A stretch of DNA of 7,385 nucleotides from Bacteroidota bacterium (GCA_015490695.1 WFXK01000102.1:1-7385), one strand, 5' to 3'; counted from the stretch's first letter, positions 1-6,139 are shown. Translations and numbers: made by a program. The notes: a model not told the origin generated them from the letters alone.

Positions 1-329
1 GGGGATTGCGTTTTTTGTTTTTGTAAGTTATAGTAATGGCAATTGGTGAGAAGGGTAGGGGTATTCCAGTAGAACTTTTCAAAGGTTATGGTAATAGGTA
101 AATGAAGGATAAAGGCAAAAGTGATGTTTTTACAACAATATTTTTCTAAAGTAGGAGAGTTAGAAGGGTGATAAGGGCAATGTTTTTGGCACAAGTGTTG
201 TTCCTTAGTAAAAAGATGGACACTTTGTAATTTCCCTTTGCAGTAATGGGCATAGAGATAGAAACCGGGCTGTAGAAGCAACCACAATGAGGCAGTGCTT
301 AGAGCGAGGAGGTGTTTAATCTTGTGCAA
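1..329 (-). CDS. Small secreted HYC/CC cysteine-rich protein (HYC_CC_PP-like), 3' end missing
   Basis: The frame is open from a TTG at 329 to the left edge (109 codons plus two bases). The deduced protein starts MHKIKHLLALSTASLWLLLQ, a typical signal peptide with a basic n-region and a leucine-rich core. It is followed by Y-A-H-Y-C (HYC at residues 28-30), the pair C47/C51, a CC doublet at 65-66 in Y-C-C-K-N, and a hydrophobic stretch at about 69-80. HYC followed by CC is the signature of the Bacteroidota HYC_CC_PP family, whose function is unknown; the expected Pro-Pro part would lie beyond the edge. Cysteines and histidines suggest metal binding or disulfides (inference). TTG is the only ordinary start codon between an in-frame TGA and the signal peptide, and gives a 14-base overlap with nuoB, so it is probably co-transcribed with nuoAB and translated by coupling. 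Family call moderately sure, start less so. Confidence 0.72.
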   Translation of the reverse strand, partial: MHKIKHLLALSTASLWLLLQPGFYLYAHYCKGKLQSVHLFTKEQHLCQKHCPYHPSNSPTLEKYCCKNITFAFILHLPITITFEKFYWNTPTLLTNCHYYNLQKQKTQS

Positions 330-798
330 TGGAGTGTTCTTTTTTGATTTTTTCTTGGATTTTCATCAGAGCGTTTAGTAGTACTTCGGGGCGGGGTGGG
401 CAGCCAGGCACGTAGACATCTACAGGGAGGATGTTATCCACACCTTGGACTACGCCATAGACTCTATGCATGCCGCCTGTGGAAGCGCATGCGCCCATAG
501 CAATACACCATTTAGGGTCTGGCATCATATCCCATATCCGTTTCACGGCATGTGCCATCTTATAAGTAACCCAACCCGCAACAATCATTAAATCGGCTTG
601 ACGAGGAGAGAAACTGAAGCGTTCACTACCAAAACGAGCAATATCATACTTAGGAGCAGCAACTGCCATCATTTCTATAGCGCAGCAGGCTAATCCCATA
701 GGCATGGGCCAAAGGGCGTTAGCTCTCGCCCAGTTGATAACGAAGTCCACCGTAGTGGTGATAAAACCTTTTTGCGCTAAAACCTTCTCTAATCCCAT
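316..798 (-). CDS. nuoB: NADH-quinone oxidoreductase subunit B (complex I, N2 cluster)
   Basis: This 160-residue protein is the peripheral-arm subunit of respiratory complex I that holds iron-sulfur cluster N2, the last electron carrier before quinone. All four cluster ligands are visible: the adjacent pair C38-C39 in GLACCAIEMM, C104 in GACASTGGM, and C133 in VPGCPPRPE. The spacings (65 residues from C39 to C104, 29 from C104 to C133) match those of E. coli NuoB (C64-C129-C158). No earlier start is possible: an in-frame TAG lies shortly upstream, inside the end of nuoA. The gap to nuoA is 13 bases, so the two are co-transcribed leftward. The next gene is not nuoC but a small cysteine-rich secreted protein that overlaps the nuoB end by 14 bases. 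The protein acts on the cytoplasmic face of the membrane. Nothing looks damaged. Confidence 0.97.
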   Translation of the reverse strand: MGLEKVLAQKGFITTTVDFVINWARANALWPMPMGLACCAIEMMAVAAPKYDIARFGSERFSFSPRQADLMIVAGWVTYKMAHAVKRIWDMMPDPKWCIAMGACASTGGMHRVYGVVQGVDNILPVDVYVPGCPPRPEVLLNALMKIQEKIKKEHSIAQD

Positions 799-811
799 AG
801 CTGTATCGTTT

Positions 812-1165
812 TTATTCCCATTCTAATCCACCCTTGCGCCAAAGATATATATAACCAACGAACAAAATTACAATAAAAATGAACATCTCAACAAATGCAA
901 AAGTACCCAACTCTTTGTACTGTACCGCCCATGGGTACATAAAGATAATTTCCACATCAAAGATGATGAAAATCATAGCGATTAAATAGAACTTAATAGA
1001 GAAGCGTTCATGGGCGCTGCCTACGGGGTCCATACCACTTTCATAGGCAATTAGCTTAATTTCCCGTGGTCTATAAGGACCCAGTAGCATGGTTAATGCC
1101 GGCAGGGCTAAGCCAACCACTATCGCCACCCCCAACAATAGCGCTAATGGAATATACGCTTCCAT
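812..1165 (-). CDS. nuoA: NADH-quinone oxidoreductase subunit A (complex I membrane subunit)
   Basis: A small hydrophobic subunit of the complex I membrane arm, next to the quinone site. Three membrane segments are visible (about residues 5-27, 59-78 and 86-108), with the conserved loop YESGMDPVGSAHERFSIKFY between the first two and the acidic IFDVE motif in the second. The frame stays open to an ATG at 1225, but I place the start at 1165 (117 residues, starting MEAYIPLALL). This gives the usual family length, and a promoter -7 box (TATCTTTG at 1181-1174) lies inside the longer version; the extra 20 residues are not family-like. An ATG at 1171 is the alternative but would sit only two bases from the box. 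First gene of a leftward operon with nuoB 13 bases downstream. Confidence 0.93.
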   Translation of the reverse strand: MEAYIPLALLLGVAIVVGLALPALTMLLGPYRPREIKLIAYESGMDPVGSAHERFSIKFYLIAMIFIIFDVEIIFMYPWAVQYKELGTFAFVEMFIFIVILFVGYIYLWRKGGLEWE

Positions 1166-1173
1166 ACCCATGG

Positions 1174-1205
1174 CAAAGATAGAGAAAAACTTAAATAAGT
1201 ACCAA
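1174..1205 (-). promoter_or_regulatory. Bacteroidota-type promoter of nuoA
   Basis: Read on the minus strand: TTG at 1205-1203, a 21-base spacer, then TATCTTTG at 1181-1174. This matches the Bacteroidota sigma-ABfr consensus (TTG or TTTG at -33, TAnnTTTG at -7). The predicted RNA start, about 6-7 bases past the box, falls at about 1167, within a few bases of the nuoA ATG at 1165, so the leader would be very short or absent. Confidence 0.65.
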
Positions 1206-1210
1206 TTTCT

Positions 1211-1218
1211 TACTTTTG
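1211..1218 (+). promoter_or_regulatory. Candidate -7 box of the methyltransferase gene
   Basis: TACTTTTG fits TAnnTTTG and ends five bases before the ATG at 1224. No TTG is present 19-21 bases upstream (about 1187-1192), so the call rests on the -7 box alone. The box lies just downstream of the -33 element of the divergent nuoA promoter (1203-1205), so the two promoters would compete for RNA polymerase. Confidence 0.4.
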
Positions 1219-1223
1219 TGTGC

Positions 1224-2120
1224 ATGCAGCATCAAGCCATTCATCAAGCGCATATTCGCAATTTAGCACAAGTAAAACAAAATGAACAAGATGTTCTAAG
1301 GCGTTTAGGGGTTATAGATTGCTTTGAAGCACGTAAAAATCGCTATGTGTTAGAAGAATCTACAGCGCCCTTTATAAAAGAAAGCAACACATGGCTAACG
1401 ATAGGAGATGTAGTAGGGTTTGAAGCAAGCTTCTTAGAAGCACAACAACAACAAGCAACTGCTTCAGATATTGATGATACTCTGCTGCGTTCTTTAGCAG
1501 AGAGAGGATATGTAAAACGCTTCGCAGTAGTAAATGCAGAAGAAATTACTTATGAAGACGATGCTTTTGATTATGTCTATTGCAAATTTACTTTCCATCA
1601 TTTTCCCAGAGCGTATAAAGCGTTGTACGAAATGGTTCGGGTGGCGAGGAAGGCAGCTATTCTTGTAGAACCTTCTGACCCTTTATTGACATTGCCGTGG
1701 TTGTTACTAATTAAGAACGTGTTAGACAAGTTTCATCCTCGTTTAATTGACCGACTGTGGAAAAATCGGTTTTCTTTTGAAGCTGCAGGCAATTATGTGT
1801 TTAAAATCTCTCCGAGAGAAATAGAGAAATTAGCCGCGGGAATTGGTTTACCTTGTGTCGCTTTCAAAGTTTTGCATTTGCCCCATGTTAGTCAAAAGAT
1901 TGCACTTGACTCCAACGTAGATAAGCATTTCAGAAAATGGCTCCGCAAGGTTCAAATCATGACTTCTTTAGCACGCTTAGGGATATTTCCCGCTAACCAT
2001 CTTTGTTTTGTGTTGTTCAAGAGAAAACCTTCTCACAACACTATCCGTTTGATGAACAATCATCATTTTGTTCTACTAGAACTGCCTAAAAATCCTTATC
2101 TTAATCCCTCTACTCCATAA
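1224..2120 (+). CDS. Class I SAM-dependent methyltransferase (Methyltransf_11-like), substrate unknown
   Basis: The 298-residue product has a Rossmann-type methyltransferase core. The SAM-binding loop is W-L-T-I-G-D-V-V-G (57-65) followed by an alternating region. The acidic residue ending the second strand is in A-S-D-I-D (about 82-84). The Methyltransf_11 block is D-D-A-F-D-Y-V-Y-C-K (112-121) followed by H-H-F-P (125-128) and E-M-V-R-V-A-R (about 136-142), then I-L-V-E-P. The glycine-rich loop is looser than the textbook GxGxG, but W-L-T-x-G-D occurs in a known subgroup of these enzymes (from memory). No signal peptide, so cytosolic. The frame extends back to 1089, but that part is antisense to nuoA; the ATG at 1224 follows a -7 box and gives a natural N-terminus. 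The last 29 residues after F-K-R-K-P look like an unstructured tail and overlap the 3' end of a decayed gene on the other strand. Substrate cannot be inferred from neighbours. Confidence 0.85.
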   Translation: MQHQAIHQAHIRNLAQVKQNEQDVLRRLGVIDCFEARKNRYVLEESTAPFIKESNTWLTIGDVVGFEASFLEAQQQQATASDIDDTLLRSLAERGYVKRFAVVNAEEITYEDDAFDYVYCKFTFHHFPRAYKALYEMVRVARKAAILVEPSDPLLTLPWLLLIKNVLDKFHPRLIDRLWKNRFSFEAAGNYVFKISPREIEKLAAGIGLPCVAFKVLHLPHVSQKIALDSNVDKHFRKWLRKVQIMTSLARLGIFPANHLCFVLFKRKPSHNTIRLMNNHHFVLLELPKNPYLNPSTP

Positions 2121-2328
2121 TCAACAAGCGTTTGCGTTGCTGATAGCCGTTTGAATAATTAATCTCTGCGATGTAAAGCCCCAGGCTAAGGGTTATGTCG
2201 GCAATGGTTGCTTGAGATGGTGTTAAGACTCTGTTAAGCAGTTGTTTACCTTGCAAGTCATACAGTCGTATCCAAGCGTTTTGAGTTAATCCTTGAACGT
2301 GAAGGGCTTGTTGGTGGAATATACACTT
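2110..2328 (-). pseudogene. Orphan T9SS type A C-terminal sorting domain, remnant of a secreted cargo gene
   Basis: Read leftward, the frame ending at TAG 2112-2110 gives a clear type A T9SS sorting domain (TIGR04183-like) of about 67 residues. Key parts are A-L-H-V-Q-G-L, then N-A-W-I-R-L-Y-D-L-Q-G-K, then T-I-A-D-I-T-L-S-L-G-L-Y-I-A-E-I, ending Q-Q-R-K-R-L-L-I-M-E. Such domains send outer-membrane-crossing cargo to the type IX system. The usual VYPNPT opening is present only as V-Y-I-P-P-T-S (from 2326) in another frame, so about one base has been lost or gained near 2306-2311. There is no start codon in the main frame before the final M-E, and no passenger domain. The end overlaps the methyltransferase gene by 11 bases, tail to tail. 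The passenger was probably lost by deletion. A readthrough or frameshifted product is possible but less likely. Confidence 0.75.
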
Positions 2329-2340
2329 TTACACTCGTGG

Positions 2341-2372
2341 CAAAAATAAAACTAATAAGGATAATTAACCAA
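2341..2372 (-). promoter_or_regulatory. Bacteroidota-type promoter reading into the sorting-domain remnant
   Basis: On the minus strand: TTG at 2372-2370, a 21-base spacer, TATTTTTG at 2348-2341, followed by CC. The fit is as good as for nuoA or paaA. The predicted RNA start is about 2334, and the transcript would run straight through the sorting-domain remnant. No intact start and frame follows. The same bases can be read as part of a hydrophobic 59-codon frame starting at an ATG at 2437, so box and coding explanations compete. Confidence 0.45.
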
Positions 2373-2397
2373 CCTATCTTTCGTAAAACCACATACC

Positions 2398-2428
2398 TTG
2401 TCCAGATACGTAACCTAATGTACCTTTG
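2398..2428 (+). promoter_or_regulatory. Bacteroidota-type promoter of the gldF operon
   Basis: TTG at 2398-2400, a 20-base spacer, and TACCTTTG at 2421-2428, seven bases before the gldF ATG at 2436. The predicted RNA start is about 2435, which would make the gldF message leaderless or nearly so. The promoter also shows that the frame upstream of 2436 is not coding. Confidence 0.65.
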
Positions 2429-2435
2429 CACCCCC

Positions 2436-3170
2436 ATGCAAGCTATATGGATATTGATGAAAAAAGAAGTCGCTGCTTTCTTTAATTCTTTGATTGCTTA
2501 CATCGTTATCGCTGTATTCCTCATCGCTACAGGACTCTTTTTTTGGATTTTTGAAGGAAACGTCTTAGAAACAGGGTTTGCTGACTTAGACATTCTTTTT
2601 ACTATCGGACCATGGTTCTTCCTTTTTTTAGTACCTGCCATCACTATGCGTAGTTTTGCTGAAGAAATCAAAATGGGCACCTTAGAATTGCTTTACACAA
2701 AGCCTGTTCAATCATGGCAAATTCTTTTAGGAAAGTATCTTGGGGTAAGCGTATTGGTGCTGCTATCTTTAGTACCTACTTTACTTTATTATGCTTCTGT
2801 TTACTATTTAGGCGACCCACCAGGAAACTTAGACCAAGGTGCTACTATTGGCTCTTATTTAGGTTTAGCAGGGATTGGCATCGTGTTTGCCGCCATTGGA
2901 TTATTTGCCTCTACACTAACAGACAACCAATTAGTCGCCTTTTTGATTGGTGCTTTTTTGTGCTTCTTTTGGTTCGTAGGCTTAGACTATTTAGCCCGTA
3001 TCCCTTGGCTCTCTTCTATTCAGCGCCCTTTAATGCAATGGGGGATTATGGAACACTATCGTAGCATCAGTAGAGGGGTTGTAGACAGCAGAGACCTCTT
3101 ATATTACCTATCCCTTATCACCGTTCACCTCGTTTTAGCAGACTTCTCCCTTAAATCCCGACTACAATGA
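2436..3170 (+). CDS. gldF: Gliding motility-associated ABC transporter permease GldF
   Basis: A 244-residue ABC-2 type permease. Hydrophobic segments lie at about residues 18-39, 52-70, 97-124, 136-160, 165-183 and 219-236, giving roughly six membrane spans. The ABC-2 signature region R-S-F-A-E-E-I-K-M-G-T-L-E-L-L followed by T-K-P-V (72-91) after the second span is typical. In Flavobacterium johnsoniae, GldF works with GldG and the separately encoded ATPase GldA and is needed for gliding; its substrate is unknown. No ATPase gene is in this window. The frame is open back to 2337, but the first 33 codons carry the promoter, and the ATG at 2436 (MQAIWILMKKE) matches the usual GldF N-terminus. 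The stop overlaps the gldG start by ATGA, which indicates translational coupling. Confidence 0.93.
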   Translation: MQAIWILMKKEVAAFFNSLIAYIVIAVFLIATGLFFWIFEGNVLETGFADLDILFTIGPWFFLFLVPAITMRSFAEEIKMGTLELLYTKPVQSWQILLGKYLGVSVLVLLSLVPTLLYYASVYYLGDPPGNLDQGATIGSYLGLAGIGIVFAAIGLFASTLTDNQLVAFLIGAFLCFFWFVGLDYLARIPWLSSIQRPLMQWGIMEHYRSISRGVVDSRDLLYYLSLITVHLVLADFSLKSRLQ

Positions 3171-4864
3171 AAAACCCCATACTACGATGGATTAGACTTA
3201 TTGCTATCTTGCTCGCTATCGTGCTTATAAATGCTTTAATGCAAAACTACTTCTTTCGTATAGACTTAACCGAAGAGAAACGCTATTCGCTATCCCGCAT
3301 CACTAAAGAAACTTTGCAAAAAATAGACCGTCCACTATCTATTGAGGTCTTCTTAGAAGGCGATTTCCCTCCTGCTATAGAACGATTCCGAAGACAAGTG
3401 GAAACTATTTTACGAGAAATGCAAGTCTATGCTCCCGAATATTTTCAATTTCAGTTCATTAATCCCATTGGCAACAAAGCGCTTATACAAATGTTGCGTC
3501 AACAAGGCATTCAACCTATTCCTATTAATATCCGCACCAGCGCCTTAGAACAAGAAAGAAAATACATGTATCCTATTGCGCTTATTTATTACGATGATAA
3601 AAGAGCCTTAGTAGACTTGGTCAAAGGGGCTGTTGAACCCAATGGACAAATCAACCTCTTAAGAGCAGAACAGGACTTGGAATACAAGTTTATTGCTCCT
3701 ATTCGACGCATGGTTTTGAAAGAAGAGAAAATTATTGCTTTTCTTCAAGGGCATGGCGAACCTACTTTACAACAACTTCCAGCAGAGCTCACTCAAGATT
3801 TAAAACAACGTTATACGCTTTTACCCCTTTACGTACGCTACGGGAAAGGTATTCCTAACTCTCCTCGGTTTTACCCTAAGGAAGTTCAACAACGTTTGGA
3901 CACTACGAAAAAAGGTATTGACGTTTTAGTCATCATCAATCCTGATAGTGCTTTTACAGAACGCGAAAAGTATGAAATTGACCAATTTATCATGCGAGGA
4001 GGACGAGTGCTTTGGCTCATAGACCAAGAACGCGTTAATCTACAAAACGGTCCAACGCTGTCAGAACTACGTTCTTTAAACTTAGACGACCTGTTTATGA
4101 AGTACGGCATTAAACTCCATTACGATTTGATCCAAGACAGGCAATGTGGGCGTTTAGATGTGATTGTTGGCTGGAAAAATGGTCCGATATGGCGTTCTGA
4201 ACCATGGATTTACTACCCTTTAATTGCCCGTTTTGAAAAACATCCTGTTACTAAAAACATTGATGCTGTGCTGCTACGTTATGCTTCTAGCATAGATACT
4301 TTACCCAGAGAGGGAGTACGTTTTAAGGTGTTTATGCGTACTTCTCCTTTGAGTCGTAGTGTTAAAGGAACAGTCTTTATAGATTTAACTAAAGATATTT
4401 TAGACCCTCCGCCGCCGCAGGTGCTTCGAGGAAAGGGAAATCGGATTGTAGGGGTAGAGTTAGAAGGCTATTTCGCTTCTTTATTTAAAGGAAGAAAAGC
4501 GCCTGTGGACTCTTTTGCTCCAGAACCCCCTAAAGCCCGCTTCTTTGAAAAAAGCGTATATCCTACAAAAATGATTATCATTAGCGATGGTGATTTAGCA
4601 GCTCCCTTGTATATCCGGGGAAAACCCGCCTATATGCCCTTAGATAACAAATACTTAATTATCAATTGTATTGACTATTTAGCAGGGGATGAAGCCATTA
4701 ACTACATCAGAGCAAAAGATATAAAAGTTCGCATGTTAAGCAAAGAAAAAGTGCGCAAATATCTGTGGCAAATTCGTGTTATTAACTTAGTCGTTCCTAT
4801 CATTGCCGTTTTCTTATTCGGTTGGCTTCGTTTTCTATTAAGAAAAAAGCGTTATGGCACGTAG
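3167..4864 (+). CDS. gldG: Gliding motility-associated ABC transporter accessory protein GldG
   Basis: A 565-residue protein with a membrane anchor near each end (about 11-29 and 539-557) and a large extracytoplasmic part between. The N-terminal part has R-I-D-L-T-E-E-K-R-Y-S-L-S (31-43), a hallmark of GldG proteins, followed by a helical stretch. The middle has I-I-A-F-L-Q-G-H-G-E-P-T (189-200) and D-V-L-V-I-I-N-P-D then G-G-R-V-L-W-L-I-D (252-286), the Rossmann-like GldG/IFT52-type fold. The short C-terminal tail R-K-K-R-Y-G-T would face the cytoplasm. Length agrees with the family. It starts inside the gldF stop (ATGA) and its end overlaps the next gene by 11 bases. In F. johnsoniae gldG is required for gliding and acts with GldF and GldA. 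Whether this organism glides cannot be told from the window. Confidence 0.93.
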   Translation: MKNPILRWIRLIAILLAIVLINALMQNYFFRIDLTEEKRYSLSRITKETLQKIDRPLSIEVFLEGDFPPAIERFRRQVETILREMQVYAPEYFQFQFINPIGNKALIQMLRQQGIQPIPINIRTSALEQERKYMYPIALIYYDDKRALVDLVKGAVEPNGQINLLRAEQDLEYKFIAPIRRMVLKEEKIIAFLQGHGEPTLQQLPAELTQDLKQRYTLLPLYVRYGKGIPNSPRFYPKEVQQRLDTTKKGIDVLVIINPDSAFTEREKYEIDQFIMRGGRVLWLIDQERVNLQNGPTLSELRSLNLDDLFMKYGIKLHYDLIQDRQCGRLDVIVGWKNGPIWRSEPWIYYPLIARFEKHPVTKNIDAVLLRYASSIDTLPREGVRFKVFMRTSPLSRSVKGTVFIDLTKDILDPPPPQVLRGKGNRIVGVELEGYFASLFKGRKAPVDSFAPEPPKARFFEKSVYPTKMIIISDGDLAAPLYIRGKPAYMPLDNKYLIINCIDYLAGDEAINYIRAKDIKVRMLSKEKVRKYLWQIRVINLVVPIIAVFLFGWLRFLLRKKRYGT

Positions 4865-5825
4865 AAAGGAGTGGTTAACGACTTTATTGTTACTCATTAT
4901 TGTGGCTTTATTAAGTCTTATTTATTTTCTTTCTCGGCACAGGGCGCAAAAGCGTCATCCAACCTTTTGGATAGAAGACACCGCAGCTATAGAAGCCATC
5001 ACCTTCACCCGTTACGTCCACTTTAACCCTACAGACCGCATTCACTTCAGAAAACTTGAAAATGGCGAGTGGGCATTAAACGAAGTGGATAGAGTAGACC
5101 CCTATAAAATCCAGATGCTTTTGAATACCTTAAAGCAAATGCGTATCAGAGAAATTCCTCCAGAAAAAATGCAAAAAACGTACTTAAAATTTCTAAAGAC
5201 CAATCATGTGCGTGTTACGGTGAAGTTAAAAGGGGGGAAGAAAAAAGTTTTTCTCATAGGCCCTTCAACGAAAGACGGAGAGGGGACTATTGCGATGTTT
5301 CCACAAGAAGACAAGGTGTATGTGATTCATATTCCCGCTTTTGCAGGAACACTGACTAGTCGCTTCTCCACTCAACTACAGTATTGGCGAGATTACACAT
5401 TGTTTAATGTTTATTTACCACAGATTCAACGTATTGAAGTGATTTATCCGCATGCTCCAGAAAAGAGTTTTCGTTTAGAGAAGCATCCTGAAAAACCTTG
5501 GTTATTAGATGGTAGCATCTTACCTGATAGCGCCCGTTTAGTTACTTATCTGAAGCAATTCGGAAGGATTTTTGCAGAAATCCGTATAGAAAAAGAAAAA
5601 GAGGCAGTCTTAGACTCTTTACGCCGATGGAAAATCCCTTATGCCTATTTTAAAGTCTATCTCTATAACAACGACAGTGTCCATCTTCAACTCTTTCCTA
5701 ATCCGATTACAAAAGAACATTATTTTACACTACGCTTGCCAGATTCGCTGCTGTTTAATGTTCAACACTTTGTATTTAATAAGTTTTTAAGAACGCGAGA
5801 TTACTTTGTGCCTTCTTCTAGGTAA
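4854..5825 (+). CDS. DUF4340 domain-containing membrane-anchored protein
   Basis: A 323-residue protein: short basic N-terminus (MARRKEW), one membrane anchor at about 8-26, and the rest outside the cytoplasm, rich in beta-strand patterns. The repeated layout fits DUF4340: I-E-A-I-T-F-T-R with W-A-L-N-E and R-V-D-P-Y-K-I-Q-M-L-L-N-T-L in the first half, then I-Q-R-I-E-V-I-Y-P with W-L-L-D-G-S and a second strand-helix unit. DUF4340 proteins have no proven biochemical role but are often encoded beside GldG-like ABC components in other phyla (from memory). Its ATG lies 11 bases inside gldG, in another frame, so the three genes form one coupled operon. The natural inference is a third, extracytoplasmic component of the same ABC machine. 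Last gene of the operon; I see no convincing terminator after it. Confidence 0.85.
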   Translation: MARRKEWLTTLLLLIIVALLSLIYFLSRHRAQKRHPTFWIEDTAAIEAITFTRYVHFNPTDRIHFRKLENGEWALNEVDRVDPYKIQMLLNTLKQMRIREIPPEKMQKTYLKFLKTNHVRVTVKLKGGKKKVFLIGPSTKDGEGTIAMFPQEDKVYVIHIPAFAGTLTSRFSTQLQYWRDYTLFNVYLPQIQRIEVIYPHAPEKSFRLEKHPEKPWLLDGSILPDSARLVTYLKQFGRIFAEIRIEKEKEAVLDSLRRWKIPYAYFKVYLYNNDSVHLQLFPNPITKEHYFTLRLPDSLLFNVQHFVFNKFLRTRDYFVPSSR

Positions 5826-5831
5826 CTTCAA

Positions 5832-5987
5832 TAATGCCTTTTAGCAATGCCTTTGGTAGCATGGAATTTGCCTTTGTAGGCGCTCTATTTGGTTTTTTAG
5901 GGATTAATTAATGCTCTTTTTAGCACTAATAAATGTTTCCATTGGCTTCGCCCCTTTTAGCACTACCTAATGCCTCCTTTGGCATTA
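5832..5987. repeat. Cluster of degenerate TAATGCCTTTTAGCA-like repeats
   Basis: Six related short units follow one another on the plus strand: TAATGCCTTTTAGCA (5832-5846), AATGCCTTTGGTAGCA (5846-5861), AATTTGCCTTTGTAGGC (5865-5881), TAATGCTCTTTTTAGCACTA (5909-5928), CGCCCCTTTTAGCACTA (5949-5965) and TAATGCCTCCTTTGGCATTA (5968-5987). The core is a TGCC/GCYC block, a T-rich centre, then AGCA. The last unit is also an inverted repeat, with a 7-bp stem (TAATGCC/GGCATTA) around a 6-base loop. Spacing is irregular, so it is not a CRISPR array or a clean tandem repeat. Function unknown. They may be remnants of a small repeat family, or slippage-grown spacer DNA. Confidence 0.45.
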
Positions 5988-6091
5988 CCATCGCTATTTA
6001 TGGCTTTCTACAATTGCTTTTACCTCCAACTTGAAAAGCCATTGCTTGCAATTATCTCCCTATTTTGGGCACTACTTTCCTAACCTGAAGC

Positions 6092-6122
6092 TTTGTTTAT
6101 AATAAAATTTTCTTTATTTTTG
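6092..6122 (+). promoter_or_regulatory. Bacteroidota-type promoter of the tetR gene
   Basis: TTTG at 6092-6095, a 19-base AT-rich spacer, and TATTTTTG at 6115-6122: the best match to the consensus in the window. The predicted RNA start is about 6128, giving a leader of roughly 12 bases before the ATG at 6140. Confidence 0.7.
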
Positions 6123-6125
6123 CCT

Positions 6126-6136
6126 TGATTTAATCA
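6126..6136. promoter_or_regulatory. Possible operator palindrome over the tetR transcription start
   Basis: TGATTTAATCA is a perfect 5-1-5 inverted repeat placed between the -7 box and the start codon, across the predicted RNA start. TetR-family proteins often repress their own promoter by binding such a palindrome. It is short and AT-rich, and no copy is seen at the paaA promoter, so this is only a candidate. Confidence 0.25.
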
Positions 6137-6139
6137 GTA

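Larger units (their letters stand above)
5826..6139. other. Intergenic region without a gene, repeat cluster in its first half
   Basis: This 314-base gap separates the gldFG operon from the tetR gene. Its left half (5832-5987) holds degenerate short repeats listed separately, its right end the tetR promoter (6092-6122). Only tiny frames exist, such as 16 codons from 5861, and none looks like a gene. No tRNA, riboswitch or strong terminator is visible. Confidence 0.6.

Noticed and set aside
1089..1223. Methyltransferase start at 1089 instead of 1224
   Set aside because: These 45 codons are antisense to nuoA, show no family resemblance and lie upstream of the -7 box at 1211-1218.
1166..1225. 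nuoA start at 1225
   Set aside because: The extra 20 residues are not NuoA-like, and the stretch contains the nuoA promoter; the ATG at 1225 exists only because of a TGCATGCA palindrome shared with the methyltransferase start.
2070..2082. GTTCTACTAGAAC palindrome near the methyltransferase end
   Set aside because: A perfect inverted repeat but with a one-base centre, so no hairpin is possible; it lies in coding sequence and has no nearby promoter on either strand.
2337..2435. gldF start at 2337
   Set aside because: The added 33 codons cover promoter elements on both strands and do not match the usual GldF N-terminus; the ATG at 2436 does.
2498..2680. 60-codon minus-strand frame inside gldF
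   Set aside because: It is antisense to a well-supported membrane protein gene, and its low-complexity basic composition is what antisense of hydrophobic codons gives.
2714..3064. 116-codon frame in another phase within gldF
   Set aside because: Shadow of gldF with no recognisable domain and no promoter or initiation signal.
3886..4110. 74-codon minus-strand frame inside gldG
   Set aside because: Antisense shadow of gldG without recognisable features.
5870..5881. Terminator hairpin GCCT-TTGT-AGGC after the gldFG operon
   Set aside because: The stem has only 4 bp and the nearest T run is not adjacent.
5861..5911. 16-codon hydrophobic frame (M-E-F-A-F-V-G-A-L-F-G-F-L-G-I-N)
   Set aside because: It could pass for a toxin-like membrane peptide, but it lies in the T-rich repeat cluster, has no promoter box before it, and T-rich DNA gives such peptides by chance.
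5832..5987. CRISPR array
   Set aside because: The units are short, degenerate and irregularly spaced, with no uniform spacers and no cas genes.
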